Shown here: piece by piece, positions 25,006 to 34,075 of the stretch
How the letters are laid out: every line of letters begins with the position of its first letter
Position numbering within the stretch: position 1 is the stretch's first letter
Assembly: GCA_949286885.1 (NCBI GenBank)
Contig: CASEEG010000004.1
Span: 1-42,786 of the forward strand
Origin: an uncultured bacterium
GTDB lineage: Bacteria > Cyanobacteriota > Vampirovibrionia > Gastranaerophilales > Gastranaerophilaceae
DNA: 42,786 bases
Direction of reading: 5' to 3'
Notes under the pieces: generated by a model
The model's input: only the letters and a program-made list of their open reading frames with translations
Told to the model about the DNA's origin: nothing
The model's database searches: none
Program-made: the position numbers and the translations under genes

Positions 25006-25524
25006 ATGTCAACAAAGGCTTTTAAAAACGAAAAAATCGAATATTTTAAAAAGCAGTTTGAACAGGCAAAAGTTGCTATTGTAACAGACTACCGAGGTTT
25101 AAGCGTGGAAGAGATTACTCAACTTCGTCGTGAACTGCAAAAAGAAAATTCTGATTTTACCGTTACAAAAAACACTTTGTGTAAAATTGCTTCCAAGGGC
25201 ACAAATTTCGAAGCTATTGAATCACTTATGCAAGGCCCTAGCGCAATTGCATTTGGTTTTGGAGATGAAGTAAGCGCAGCAAAGGTTGTTGCAAAATTCA
25301 TCAAAGAAAACAAAAAAGGTGAAATTATCGGCGGTGTTATGGAAGGAAATCTTCTTAGTGCTGACGATGCAAAAAAGCTTGCAAATATGCCTTCAAGAGA
25401 AGAACTTTACGCAAAAATGCTTGGCTCTATCAATTCACCGGCTTCCGGCATTGTTTACAGTGTAAATGGTGTTATGAACGCGTTAGTTAGAGCAATTGAC
25501 GCCGTTGCTAAGCAAAAAGCATAG
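25006..25524 (+). CDS. rplJ: 50S ribosomal protein L10
   Basis: 172 residues. It forms the base of the ribosomal stalk and binds L7/L12 dimers. Family features are an N-terminal KFEQAKVAIVTDYRGLSVEE-like segment, LRRELQKENSDFTVTKNTL and GPSAIAFGF, plus the C-terminal L12-binding helix. AAAGGAG lies upstream. rplK and rplA are not adjacent. Confidence 0.97.
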   Translation: MSTKAFKNEKIEYFKKQFEQAKVAIVTDYRGLSVEEITQLRRELQKENSDFTVTKNTLCKIASKGTNFEAIESLMQGPSAIAFGFGDEVSAAKVVAKFIKENKKGEIIGGVMEGNLLSADDAKKLANMPSREELYAKMLGSINSPASGIVYSVNGVMNALVRAIDAVAKQKA

Positions 25525-25564
25525 GCATAAGAATAGTAAATTATAATATTGAAAGGATAACAAA

Positions 25565-25945
25565 ATGAGCAACGTAGAAACAATTTTAGAATCTATTGAA
25601 AAATTAACTCTTATTGAAGCAGCTGAACTTGTAAAAGCTATGGAGGAAAAATTCGGCGTATCTGCAGCAGCTCCCGTAGCAGTCGCAGCAGCAGCTCCTG
25701 CAGCAGGTGCAGCAGAAGGCGGTGCCGAAGAAGCATCTGAAGTAACTGTAGTATTGGCATCTGCTGGTGCTAACAAAATCCCCGTACTTAAAATAGTTCG
25801 TGAAATTACTGGTCTTGGCTTAAAAGAAGCTAAAGACTTAGTTGATGGCGCTCCAAAACCAATCAAAGAAAATGTTAAAAAAGAAGAAGCTGCCGAAATG
25901 AAGAAAAAACTTGAAGAAGCTGGCGCTACTGTAGAGTTAAAATAA
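25565..25945 (+). CDS. rplL: 50S ribosomal protein L7/L12
   Basis: 126 residues. Stalk protein recruiting translation GTPases. An N-terminal dimerisation part, an Ala-rich hinge ([19 protein letters not shown]), and the C-terminal domain with [27 protein letters not shown] lies upstream; 40 bases after rplJ. Confidence 0.98.
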   Translation: MSNVETILESIEKLTLIEAAELVKAMEEKFGVSAAAPVAVAAAAPAAGAAEGGAEEASEVTVVLASAGANKIPVLKIVREITGLGLKEAKDLVDGAPKPIKENVKKEEAAEMKKKLEEAGATVELK

Positions 25946-25960
25946 TCAACTTTTCTTATT

Positions 25961-25990
25961 AAGAGCCTCTGAATTTTCAGGGGCTCTTTT
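25961..25990 (+). terminator. Rho-independent terminator after rplL
   Basis: AAGAGCC-TCTGA pairs with TCAG-GGGCTCTT and is followed by TTTT. rpoB/rpoC do not follow, so the transcript ends here. Confidence 0.85.
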
Positions 25991-26023
25991 GCGTAAAAAG
26001 TATATTTGTGCAAAAATATTATT

Positions 26024-27172
26024 ATGACAAATAAAGATGAACAAAAGAAAATAAAAGTTGCTTTCCCACACATGGGTACCATTTATGTTGCCTGGGCGGC
26101 CGCACTTAAAAAAATGGGCATTGAGCCCTATATCCCGCCATATACAAGCAAAAGAACACTTTCGTTGGGCACAAAAAACTCTCCTGAAGCGATTTGTCTG
26201 CCATACAAACTTATTTTGGGCAACTTTATTGAATCAATTGAAGGTGGTGCAGATTATGTTGCAATGATTTCATCTCCCGGAATTTGCAGACTCGGCGAAT
26301 ATGGCAAAAATATTAAAACCGTACTTGAGGATTTAGGCTATCATGCAAACTATATTGAGCTTTCTTTGTATGACGGATTTAAGGGGATGTACGATTTCCT
26401 TGTTAATTTAACGGGCTCAAAAAATATAGTTAAAATAATAAGGGCAATAAATATCGCAGTGAGAAAAGTTTTTGCGATGGATGAGCTGCAAAATTTCTTA
26501 TCTTACCACAGGGCAAGAGAAATAAACTTTGGTGACAGCGAAAAAGCATACAAAAGAGCACTGAAGTACATTATGGATGCAAACACATCAAAGGAATTGA
26601 AAAAAGCACTTAAAAAAGGTTTAAGCGAGATTTCAAATGTTAAAATAGACCCGAAAAAAGAGGTGCTAAGGGTCGATTTAACAGGCGAAATATACGTCGT
26701 ACTGGATGATTTTGCAAATCAAAATATAGAGCGCGAACTTGGCAAGTTGGGTGTTCAGGTGCGTCGCAGCCTTACGGTAAGCGGATTTTTAAAAGACGCA
26801 ATTATACCAAAAATGTGCAAGCGTGGTGAAACCCATTTAGAGCGTGCATATAGAATGGCAAAACCTTATTTAATGCGAGATATAGGCGGTGATGCGCTTG
26901 AGTGCATTAGTGATGTTATGTATGCCCAAGAAAAAGGCACAGATGGTCTTATACATGTTTCACCTTTTACTTGTATGCCAGAAATTATGTCGCAGAATAT
27001 TTTTCCAAAAATGCGAGAAGATGTTAATTTGCCGATTTTAAGTTTAATAATGGATGAACAAACAGGAAAAGCCGGTTATATTACAAGGCTCGAGGCATTT
27101 GTCGATTTAATGCGCAGAAAAAAACGCCGCAATACAATGCAGTCAAATATACCCGAAACTGTTGCAAAATAA
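26024..27172 (+). CDS. 2-hydroxyacyl-CoA dehydratase-like protein (activase-associated, DUF2229 type)
   Basis: 382 residues from ATG 26024 (a TTG at 26006 is possible). It has FPHMGTIYVAWAAALKKMG, a conserved Cys in SPEAICLPYKLILGN, and SPGICRLGEYG, later VSPFTCMPEIM and the end LSLIMDEQTGKAGYITRLEAF. These match the HgdB/CoA-dehydratase-activator-related family that binds an iron-sulfur cluster. Classical partners (activase HgdC, HgdA) are not in the window, so the substrate is unknown. No ribosome-binding site; TGC and a weak AAAAAT lie before it at the leaderless spacing. Confidence 0.85.
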   Translation: MTNKDEQKKIKVAFPHMGTIYVAWAAALKKMGIEPYIPPYTSKRTLSLGTKNSPEAICLPYKLILGNFIESIEGGADYVAMISSPGICRLGEYGKNIKTVLEDLGYHANYIELSLYDGFKGMYDFLVNLTGSKNIVKIIRAINIAVRKVFAMDELQNFLSYHRAREINFGDSEKAYKRALKYIMDANTSKELKKALKKGLSEISNVKIDPKKEVLRVDLTGEIYVVLDDFANQNIERELGKLGVQVRRSLTVSGFLKDAIIPKMCKRGETHLERAYRMAKPYLMRDIGGDALECISDVMYAQEKGTDGLIHVSPFTCMPEIMSQNIFPKMREDVNLPILSLIMDEQTGKAGYITRLEAFVDLMRRKKRRNTMQSNIPETVAK

Positions 27173-27207
27173 ATTAGACAAAGTGTGATTATATCTTTTT
27201 TGCAATG

Positions 27208-27216
27208 TGATATAAT
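27208..27216 (+). promoter_or_regulatory. Perfect extended -10, predicted leaderless start for oppD
   Basis: TG-A-TATAAT, then six bases and the ATG at 27223. The predicted start of transcription falls on the A of the start codon. No Shine-Dalgarno sequence. Confidence 0.6.
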
Positions 27217-27222
27217 TTTTCT

Positions 27223-28179
27223 ATGCAACAAAAACTAATACTTGAAATTAAAAACTTTTCTCTTGGAATTGAAATTGACAATATTACATACCCTATTTTA
27301 AAAAATGTCAATTTTTCATTTTTCAAGGGTAAAATTCACGCTATTGTCGGCGAATCAGGTTGTGGTAAAACCATGAGTGTTATGAGTGTTTTAAAATTGC
27401 TTCCTAAAGGCGCTAGGGTTTTGGGGGGCAAAATTATTTTTGAAAACGACAACATTCTTGATTACAGTGAAAAACAAATGCGGCAAATAAGAGGTAGAAA
27501 AATCGCCCTTATTCCGCAAGACCCTATGACAAGCCTAAATCCTTTGTATACAATTGAAAATCAGCTTTTAGAGGTTGTAATGTTGCATAATGATATTACA
27601 AAGGACGAGGCTTTAAAAGTTGTCATTGAAACCCTTGAAAGTGTCGAGTTTAAAGACGCAGAAAAAAGAATTAAGTCTTATCCTCACGAGCTCTCGGGAG
27701 GCATGAAACAAAGAGTCATTATTGCAATGGCATTAGCTGCAAAAGCGGATATTTTAATAGCTGATGAACCTACAACGGCACTTGATGTTACAATACAGGC
27801 TCAGATTTTAAAATTATTAAAAAAAATAAAAGAGCAAGGAAAAACCATTATATTAATAACGCATGATTTAGGTGTTGTAGCCCAATACAGCGACGATATT
27901 TCTATCATGTATTTAGGTAGTATTGTAGAGCGTGCCAATACTCAAGAGCTTTTTAAAAATCCGCACCACCCTTATACAAAAGCCCTAATTGAGGCATTGC
28001 CCGTTAAAAAGGGCAAAAAGCTAAAAAACATCAAGGGTCAACCCGCTCAAATTACACAAATTATAGAAGGCTGCCCCTTTAACCCCAGATGTGAAAAAGC
28101 AGACTATTTATGTCACACAAAAATGCCCGAATTAATAAATATTTCAAACTCTAATGTTTCTTGTCATCACCCTTATTAG
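27223..28179 (+). CDS. oppD: Oligopeptide ABC transporter ATPase OppD-like
   Basis: 318 residues. ATPase motifs in order: Walker A GESGCGKT, Q-loop PQDP, signature LSGGMKQR, Walker B ILIADEP and ITHD switch. The C-terminal oligopeptide-transporter tail has NPHHPYTKALIEALP and four Cys (GCPFNPRC, YLCHT, SCHHP), a likely iron-sulfur site as in several OppD/DppD proteins. It likely energises the OppBC permeases at 9664-11694; no OppF or binding protein is in the window. Confidence 0.93.
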   Translation: MQQKLILEIKNFSLGIEIDNITYPILKNVNFSFFKGKIHAIVGESGCGKTMSVMSVLKLLPKGARVLGGKIIFENDNILDYSEKQMRQIRGRKIALIPQDPMTSLNPLYTIENQLLEVVMLHNDITKDEALKVVIETLESVEFKDAEKRIKSYPHELSGGMKQRVIIAMALAAKADILIADEPTTALDVTIQAQILKLLKKIKEQGKTIILITHDLGVVAQYSDDISIMYLGSIVERANTQELFKNPHHPYTKALIEALPVKKGKKLKNIKGQPAQITQIIEGCPFNPRCEKADYLCHTKMPELINISNSNVSCHHPY

Positions 28180-28203
28180 TTGATTATTTTTTTTGTTTAT
28201 ACT

Positions 28204-28230
28204 AACCTTTTATTTGAAAGGTTTATTTTT
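28204..28230 (+). terminator. Rho-independent terminator after oppD
   Basis: AACCTTT pairs with AAAGGTT around a six-base loop, followed by TATTTTT. A weak stem but well placed, 24 bases after the stop. Confidence 0.6.
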
Positions 28231-28235
28231 AATTC

Positions 28236-28290
28236 GTATGGTAGTTATACCAGCCCGCGCCTAGGGGTAGAAGTTAAACCTTAAGTGTAG
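28236..28290 (+). promoter_or_regulatory. Possible structured leader of rpsB
   Basis: A GC-richer patch in an AT-rich gap, with GGTA-GTTA-TACC and CCAGCCCGCGCCTAGGGGTAG, which can fold. S2 leaders of several bacteria are autoregulatory; I cannot match this one to a known class. Confidence 0.3.
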
Positions 28291-28311
28291 AAAGATGAAA
28301 GGATAAAAACT

Positions 28312-29067
28312 ATGGCAGTAGCAACATTAGTCGAATTACTAGATGCAGGTGTACACTTTGGACACCAAACGCAAAAATGGAACCCAAAAATGAAACCGTT
28401 TATTTTCGGTGCTAAAAACGGTATTTATATTCTTGATTTAAGAAAAACATCAGACAAATTGGACGAAGCTTACGAAGCTGTTAGAGAAATGGCTGCAAGA
28501 GGCAGAAACATCCTTTTTGTAGGTACAAAAAAACAAGCAATGGACGTTATAGCTCAAGAAGCAACTCGTGCAGGTGCTTATTATGTTAACCGCAGATGGC
28601 TAGGCGGTATGATGACAAACTTTGAAACAATCAGAGGCAGAGTAAACAAATTAAGAGAACTTGAATCTTTTATGGAATCAGGACATGCTCAAAAATTACC
28701 TAAAAAAGAAGTTGCACAATTAAATAGACAGCTTGCAAAACTTTCTAAAACTCTTGGCGGTATCAAAGAGATGAAAGGTATGCCTGATATGCTTTTTGTT
28801 GTTGACCAAAAGAAAGAATTAATTGCAATTCAAGAAGCTAATAAATTAAATATTCCGGTAATCTGTCTTGCAGATACAAATGCTGATCCTGATGGTATTG
28901 ACTATATCATCCCGGGTAATGATGATGCTTTGCGCTCAATTAAACTTGTGGCTTCAAAACTTGCAGATGCAATTTTAGAAGGCAAAGAACTAAGACAAAA
29001 TAAAGCTGCTGAAGGCAAAAAGATTGAAAAAATCGAAGCAGCAGATGCTAATGTTACAGCTGAATAA
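28312..29067 (+). CDS. rpsB: 30S ribosomal protein S2
   Basis: 251 residues. Family features are [51 protein letters not shown] and [12 protein letters not shown], ending in a variable charged tail. GAAAGGA lies before the ATG. The usual rpsB-tsf pair is kept. Confidence 0.98.
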   Translation: MAVATLVELLDAGVHFGHQTQKWNPKMKPFIFGAKNGIYILDLRKTSDKLDEAYEAVREMAARGRNILFVGTKKQAMDVIAQEATRAGAYYVNRRWLGGMMTNFETIRGRVNKLRELESFMESGHAQKLPKKEVAQLNRQLAKLSKTLGGIKEMKGMPDMLFVVDQKKELIAIQEANKLNIPVICLADTNADPDGIDYIIPGNDDALRSIKLVASKLADAILEGKELRQNKAAEGKKIEKIEAADANVTAE

Positions 29068-29081
29068 AAAGGAGTAAAACT

Positions 29082-29969
29082 ATGGAAATAAAAGCCTCTA
29101 TGGTAAAAGAACTTAGAGATAAAACAGGTGCAGGCATGATGGATGCTAAAAAAGCACTTGTAGAAGCTCAAGGTAATATGGATAAAGCAGCAGAAATATT
29201 AAGACAAAAAGGTATTGCTTCTGCTGATAAAAAAATGGGCAGAATTGCTGCAGAAGGTGCTGTTGCCTCATTTATTGAAGATAAAGTTGGTGCAATGGTT
29301 GAAATGAACTGCGAAACTGACTTTGTTGCAAAAAATGAAAACTTCAAAGACCTTGCAAATATGATGGCTCAAGCAGTTGCAAAATTAAACCCGAAATCAG
29401 TTGAAGAAATGCTTGAGTTGGATTGTCCTGTTTGCAAAAAGAAAATTGACGATGTAATTAAAGAACAAATTTCAAAAATCGGTGAAAAAATTACAATCAG
29501 AAGATTTGTTAGATATGATGCTCCTTGCTGTGTTTCAACATACATACACAACGGAAAAATTGGTGTTTTACTTGAAACTAAATGTGAAGGCGCATGCTCT
29601 GATGAAACAAAAGCAATTGCAAAAGACATTTGCTTGCACATAGCTTCATCAGCTCCCGAATTTGTTTCCAGAGATCAAATTCCTCAATCTGTAATCGATG
29701 AAGAAACAAGGATTGAAATGGGCAAAGAAGACCTTGCAAACAAACCTGAAGCAATTAGAGCAAAAATTGTTGAAGGACGTGTTAATAAGCAAATGGCGCA
29801 CAAAGTTCTTTTAGAACAGCCTTTTGTTAAAAACCCTGATGAAACAATTGAGCAGTTGATTAAAGGTAAATTATCAATTGTGAGATTTGACAGATTTGTT
29901 CTTGGCGAAGGTTTGGAAAAAAGACAAGATAACTTTGCTGAAGAAGTAATGAATCAAATTAAAGGTTAA
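29082..29969 (+). CDS. tsf: Elongation factor Ts
   Basis: 295 residues. Nucleotide exchange factor for EF-Tu. The N-terminal UBA-like part (VKELRDKTGAGMMDAKKAL) and the TDFVAKN motif (80-86) are intact. It is unusually Cys-rich: C77, C115, C118, C149, C150, C168, C172 and C184. An insert near DCPVCKKK (114-121) lies in the dimerisation/core region; a C-x2-C and a C-C plus CEGAC could bind metal or be redox active. AAAAGGAG lies upstream, 14 bases after rpsB. Confidence 0.97.
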   Translation: MEIKASMVKELRDKTGAGMMDAKKALVEAQGNMDKAAEILRQKGIASADKKMGRIAAEGAVASFIEDKVGAMVEMNCETDFVAKNENFKDLANMMAQAVAKLNPKSVEEMLELDCPVCKKKIDDVIKEQISKIGEKITIRRFVRYDAPCCVSTYIHNGKIGVLLETKCEGACSDETKAIAKDICLHIASSAPEFVSRDQIPQSVIDEETRIEMGKEDLANKPEAIRAKIVEGRVNKQMAHKVLLEQPFVKNPDETIEQLIKGKLSIVRFDRFVLGEGLEKRQDNFAEEVMNQIKG

Positions 29970-29984
29970 TTGAAAAAACATATG

Positions 29985-30013
29985 AAAGCCCTCTTAAACA
30001 AGGGGGCTTTTTT
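29985..30013 (+). terminator. Rho-independent terminator after tsf
   Basis: AAAGCCCTCTT pairs with AGGGGGCTTT around AAACA, then a T-run. Confidence 0.88.
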
Positions 30014-30034
30014 GTTTGCCAGAAAATATATTTC

Positions 30035-30043
30035 TGCTAAAAT
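30035..30043 (+). promoter_or_regulatory. Extended -10, predicted leaderless start for queD
   Basis: TG-C-TAAAAT, six bases, then ATG 30050. No Shine-Dalgarno sequence. Confidence 0.55.
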
Positions 30044-30049
30044 TAACTT

Positions 30050-30406
30050 ATGTACGAAGTTAAAATTGAAACACAATTCAGCGCAGCACATCATCTGCTA
30101 AACTATAAAGGAAACTGCGAAAACCAGCATGGACACAACTGGAAAGTAGAGGTTTATGTACAAGGTACAAACCTTGATAAGTCAAATATTTTAGTAGATT
30201 TTAAAGTGCTTAAAAAAACGGTTAACGAAATTGTTGACTATCTTGATCATAAAGATATAAATGAATTACCTGAATTTAGGGGTATTTCGCCAAGTTCGGA
30301 AATTATTTCAAAATTTATTTATAAAAAAGTAAAAGAACATTTTAGCGGAGTTTCTCGTGTTAATGTTTGGGAAACGCCTACATCAAGGGCATCTTATTGG
30401 GAGTAG
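30050..30406 (+). CDS. queD: 6-carboxy-5,6,7,8-tetrahydropterin synthase (QueD)
   Basis: 118 residues, normal length. It converts 7,8-dihydroneopterin triphosphate to carboxytetrahydropterin for queuosine. Zinc ligands are visible in FSAAHHLL and CENQHGHNW (His-x-His), with a conserved DHKDINELP and ETPTSRASYWE at the end. QueC and QueE are not in the window. uppP follows three bases later with its own GGGAG site, so they are cotranscribed. Confidence 0.93.
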   Translation: MYEVKIETQFSAAHHLLNYKGNCENQHGHNWKVEVYVQGTNLDKSNILVDFKVLKKTVNEIVDYLDHKDINELPEFRGISPSSEIISKFIYKKVKEHFSGVSRVNVWETPTSRASYWE

Positions 30407-30409
30407 AGT

Positions 30410-31252
30410 ATGCAAGTTTTGCAAGCAGTTTTTGTTGGCGCAGTACAGGGTATTAGTGAGTTTTTGCCTATTTCAAGTTCGGCACACATTGTTTTTGCGC
30501 AGTCAATTTATAAAATTGCAACAGGTTCGCAATTTTTAAATGAAGTTGGCTCGCAAGAAATATTTTTTGACATAATGGTGCATTTAGCGACGTTGCTTGC
30601 TGTTGTTATTTTCTTTAGAAAAGATATTATTGAAATTATTAAGGCTTTTTTTCTCGGTCTTAAGAATAAAGACTATACAAATTCTGACTTTAAAACAGCA
30701 GTTTTTATACTTGCTGCAACTCCTATCACTTGTATTGTTGCGTTGATTTTAAAAGAGCCTACACATGCTCTTGTCGAAAATCCTAAAATTGTTAGTTTGT
30801 TTTTAATATTAACAGGTTTTATACTTTATTTTAGCGAAAAATTAAAGTCTAAAAATAAAGATATGAATTTAAAAACAGCACTTTGGACTGGGCTTGCTCA
30901 GGGTCTTGCGATTTTTCCGGGGCTTTCTCGCTCGGGTTTAACTATTGCAACGCAAGTGTTCTTGGGAATGGATAGAGTTAAAGCCGCAAGATTTTCTTTT
31001 TTAATGAGTATTCCTGTAATTTTAGGTGCATCTATGGCATACCCGATGTTAGAGATGGATTTTTCGCAAATGGCAAGCTTTAATTACAGAGCAATTTTTT
31101 TGGGTTTTTTAACGTCCTTTGTTGTTGGTTATCTGTGTGTAAAATATTTTATGCAACTTTTAGGCAAAGTTACTCTTAAATGTTTCTCGTATTACTGCTT
31201 TTTTGTGGGGCTTGCGATGTTTGCACTATTTTCAGTCTGCCATCGTCTTTAA
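30410..31252 (+). CDS. uppP: Undecaprenyl-diphosphate phosphatase
   Basis: 280 residues, about eight hydrophobic helices. It recycles the lipid carrier for peptidoglycan and other polymers. Catalytic motifs are VQGISEFLPISSSAHIV with its conserved Glu and Ser, and AIFPGLSRSGLTIA with the Arg. The start is fixed by GGGAG seven bases upstream. The last 77 bases overlap the convergent nucleotidase gene. Confidence 0.97.
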   Translation: MQVLQAVFVGAVQGISEFLPISSSAHIVFAQSIYKIATGSQFLNEVGSQEIFFDIMVHLATLLAVVIFFRKDIIEIIKAFFLGLKNKDYTNSDFKTAVFILAATPITCIVALILKEPTHALVENPKIVSLFLILTGFILYFSEKLKSKNKDMNLKTALWTGLAQGLAIFPGLSRSGLTIATQVFLGMDRVKAARFSFLMSIPVILGASMAYPMLEMDFSQMASFNYRAIFLGFLTSFVVGYLCVKYFMQLLGKVTLKCFSYYCFFVGLAMFALFSVCHRL

Positions 31253-32747
31253 TTACTAAATTGTCTTTATCTTGGCGGTTTTTAATGTAGTTAATCATCG
31301 TTGTATCTTTGTCGTAGTTAAATTTTTCAACTTGTCCCTTTGGTACCATTTCGGGGTATTCTTTGCCGTTAGCCAAGAAACTGTCAAGAGCTACGGTATA
31401 CATTTTGGTTTTTGATGGATTGTTTGGATCAATTATTGTTTCCTTGCCTTCTTTATCTATAAAGCTTATTAATAGCAAATTTCCGTTTGAATCAATTGTA
31501 TATTTTATACCACTGAATTGCAAAAGTCCGGGATATCCGTCAACTGCATTCATTGTGCGTTCTGCAGCCTTTTTTATTCCGCTTACAATTTGCTCTTCGC
31601 TCATTTGGGTTTTCAAGAGGTCATTTTTCATTGGTGCTGATTCTTCTACGTCTGTTTCGCTTAATTTACCAGCCTGAGGCACCTTTCTTATATTTGCACT
31701 GTTTATAACGGCTATATCTGTGCCAAGTACCTCTCTCATTGAATCTGCAATTTCTGCTGTCCAAGCACAAGGTGCAATTCTTCTATTTTCCGGCATAGGA
31801 TCAGATTCTTTAATTGTGCCGATTTTTGGCGATGCTCCTATTTCGGAATCTTTTATGTTCTCTATAATTGAATTTTTCTTTTTATTTGTTTCAATAACAG
31901 AGTTTGAAACCTTTGTTAATATTCCGTTTATATCAAATTCGGCTTCTAATATGCCATAGTTTTCGGCATTTTGTCCTGTTTGTAAAATTATTACCGGCTC
32001 GCCCGATTTGCTTCTAACTAAGTTTTCGCCTTCTTTTGCGCCCTTGATTTTATCATGAGAGTGTCCGCCGACAATAATATCAACACCGTCAAGTTGAGCT
32101 GCTAGTTTTTCATCTAAATCTTTTCCTATGTGAGAAAGTATGATAATTTTATTAACGCCTTGTGCCCTTAACTTATTGATTTCAGTCTGAGTTGATTGTA
32201 CCGTTTGTTCAAAATTTTGAACATCTAAATCGGGTATTTTTTCAACCGCAACAACTGTTTTTAAATCAAGCGGCGAAAGACCGATTATACCGTATTTATT
32301 GCCGTTTTCTTCTTTTATAAACGAACTCACTACACCTTGTAGATTTTTGCCATCCTCAGTTTTTAAATTAGATGAAACAAATTTTGTATTGGTTGCGCCC
32401 TGTATTGCTTTTTCAAAGGCATCAGTACCTGCATCGAGTTCATGGTTGCCTATAGCACAAGCATCAAAACCCATATAATTCAATAAATTAACTATTAGTG
32501 AGTTTTTCTTTGTATTTGCTCCCGACCAGCAATCTCCAGCAATTAGCTTGAGAGTATCCAGTTTTTGACCTTTGGTTGATGAATCAAACTGCATTGAACC
32601 GCCTAAAATACCACCCATGTTGTCTGTTTGCCCATGCCAGTCATTTGTGTAAAAAAGCTTTAATTTTGCAGTCCCCTGTTCTGGTTCGGGTGTTTTTGGA
32701 TATATTAAATATTTTGAATTAACTCTTTCCATACAGCCATAAAACAT
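31176..32747 (-). CDS. 5'-nucleotidase/UshA-family metallophosphatase without a signal peptide
   Basis: 523 residues. The metallophosphatase domain has TNDWHGQ, GDCWSG, GNHELDAGTD and GGHSH (about 32-255), and the C-terminal 5'-nucleotidase domain has AEIADSMREVLG and INSANIRKVP. UshA-type enzymes are normally exported, but here no signal peptide is seen: the N-terminus reads MFYGCMERVNSKYLIYP, so either it acts in the cytoplasm or the true start differs. It is the third gene after speE-aroA (20 bases after aroA). No clear ribosome-binding site. Confidence 0.88.
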   Translation of the reverse strand: MFYGCMERVNSKYLIYPKTPEPEQGTAKLKLFYTNDWHGQTDNMGGILGGSMQFDSSTKGQKLDTLKLIAGDCWSGANTKKNSLIVNLLNYMGFDACAIGNHELDAGTDAFEKAIQGATNTKFVSSNLKTEDGKNLQGVVSSFIKEENGNKYGIIGLSPLDLKTVVAVEKIPDLDVQNFEQTVQSTQTEINKLRAQGVNKIIILSHIGKDLDEKLAAQLDGVDIIVGGHSHDKIKGAKEGENLVRSKSGEPVIILQTGQNAENYGILEAEFDINGILTKVSNSVIETNKKKNSIIENIKDSEIGASPKIGTIKESDPMPENRRIAPCAWTAEIADSMREVLGTDIAVINSANIRKVPQAGKLSETDVEESAPMKNDLLKTQMSEEQIVSGIKKAAERTMNAVDGYPGLLQFSGIKYTIDSNGNLLLISFIDKEGKETIIDPNNPSKTKMYTVALDSFLANGKEYPEMVPKGQVEKFNYDKDTTMINYIKNRQDKDNLVIKDDGRLKIVQTSQAPQKSSNTRNI

Positions 32748-32767
32748 GTGAATGCAAAAAATTGCCC

Positions 32768-34075
32768 CTAGGTGGAAATTTCTTTAAAAATGGTTAAAAA
32801 TTCAGGGAATGATGTGTTAATCCAGTTAAAATCTTTTATTAATATTTCATTTTTACAAACAAGTCCTGCGACAAAAAAGCTCATTGCAAGCCTATGGTCC
32901 AAGTGTGTTTCAAGTTCACACCCGCCTGTTAAATCCTTTTTGTTGCCGTTAATTATAAACCCGTCTTGATTTTCTTGTATTTGTATACCAATTCTTTTCA
33001 AACCGTCCGACAGAGCCGTTATTCTGTCAGATTCCTTATTTCTTAGGTCTTGCGCATCTTTTACAGTTGTTTCTCCTTCAGCACGAGCAGCAAGGACAGC
33101 TATTACAGGTAATTCATCAATCAGTCTTGGTATTATTTCGCCCGAAATTTCACAACCTTTTAAATCAGGACTATAAGATACTTTTATATCCCCTACTTCT
33201 TCGTTTGACACTAATTTTTTATCCAGAATTTCATAATTAACATTCATTTTGTCAAATACATCTAAAATGCCTGTGCGTGTCAAATTTATACCAACATTTT
33301 TTATAATAACTTCACTGTTTGGAACAATTGCTGCCATAACCATAAAAAATGCTGCTGAGGAAATATCGCCTGCAATTTCGATGTCTTTTGGTACGAGTTC
33401 TGATTTTTGAATCTTTGTATAAAAACCTTTTTCATCTTGTCCTGTCTGAATATTAGCCTCTAAATATTCAGACATTCTCTCACTGTGGTCTCGAGAAAGT
33501 GTTTTTTCATAAACCGTTGTTATCCCTTGCGTATTAATTCCTGCAAGCAAAATACAAGATTTAACCTGAGCGGAGGAAATCGGGCTAATATATTCAATTG
33601 GATTTAGCTTGGCTCCCGTAATTTCAAGCGGCGCCTTAAAATTATTTGATTTAATTTTGGCACCCATTAAGCTTAAGGGCTCAATAACTCTTTTCATTGG
33701 ACGTTTGGATAAGCTTTCATCACCAATAAGGGTACTTTTAAAGTTTTGTGTCGTAAGCATGCCTGATAAAAGGCGCATTGAAGTGCCGGAGTTGCCACAA
33801 TCCAAGATTTTTGAGGGTGCACAAAGACATTTTGGTGCATTTAGTGTTAATGTTCTTTCGTTGACAAATTCAACATCACAGCCAAGTGCTTTAACAATTT
33901 CCAGAGTTGCTCTGCAATCTGCACCAATAGAAAAGTTGGAAATTTTAATTTTTCCGCCGCATAGTGCTCCAAAAATTAGGCTGCGGTGTGAAATTGATTT
34001 ATCAGGGGGGATTGTTATTGCCCCCCTGAGTCCATTAAGTTGTTTTTTTGAAATAATGTCTTTCAAATTATTCAC
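32768..34075 (-). CDS. aroA: 3-phosphoshikimate 1-carboxyvinyltransferase (EPSP synthase)
   Basis: About 435 residues. It joins PEP to shikimate-3-phosphate. Motifs are IPPDKSISHRSLI, LDCGNSGTSMRLL, LIGDESLSKRPMKRV, SSAQVKSCILLAG and the C-terminal DHRLAMSFFVAG. There is no ATG near the start: candidates are TTG 34084, GTG 34075 and TTG 34066. The GTG overlaps the speE stop, and TTG 34066 has GGTGA four bases upstream; the choice is tentative. Confidence 0.95.
   Translation of the reverse strand: MNNLKDIISKKQLNGLRGAITIPPDKSISHRSLIFGALCGGKIKISNFSIGADCRATLEIVKALGCDVEFVNERTLTLNAPKCLCAPSKILDCGNSGTSMRLLSGMLTTQNFKSTLIGDESLSKRPMKRVIEPLSLMGAKIKSNNFKAPLEITGAKLNPIEYISPISSAQVKSCILLAGINTQGITTVYEKTLSRDHSERMSEYLEANIQTGQDEKGFYTKIQKSELVPKDIEIAGDISSAAFFMVMAAIVPNSEVIIKNVGINLTRTGILDVFDKMNVNYEILDKKLVSNEEVGDIKVSYSPDLKGCEISGEIIPRLIDELPVIAVLAARAEGETTVKDAQDLRNKESDRITALSDGLKRIGIQIQENQDGFIINGNKKDLTGGCELETHLDHRLAMSFFVAGLVCKNEILIKDFNWINTSFPEFLTIFKEIST

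Noticed and set aside
26012-26017. Leaderless -10 for the dehydratase-like gene
   Set aside because: The spacing is right but the hexamer (AAAAAT) lacks the first T; too weak for a separate promoter entry.
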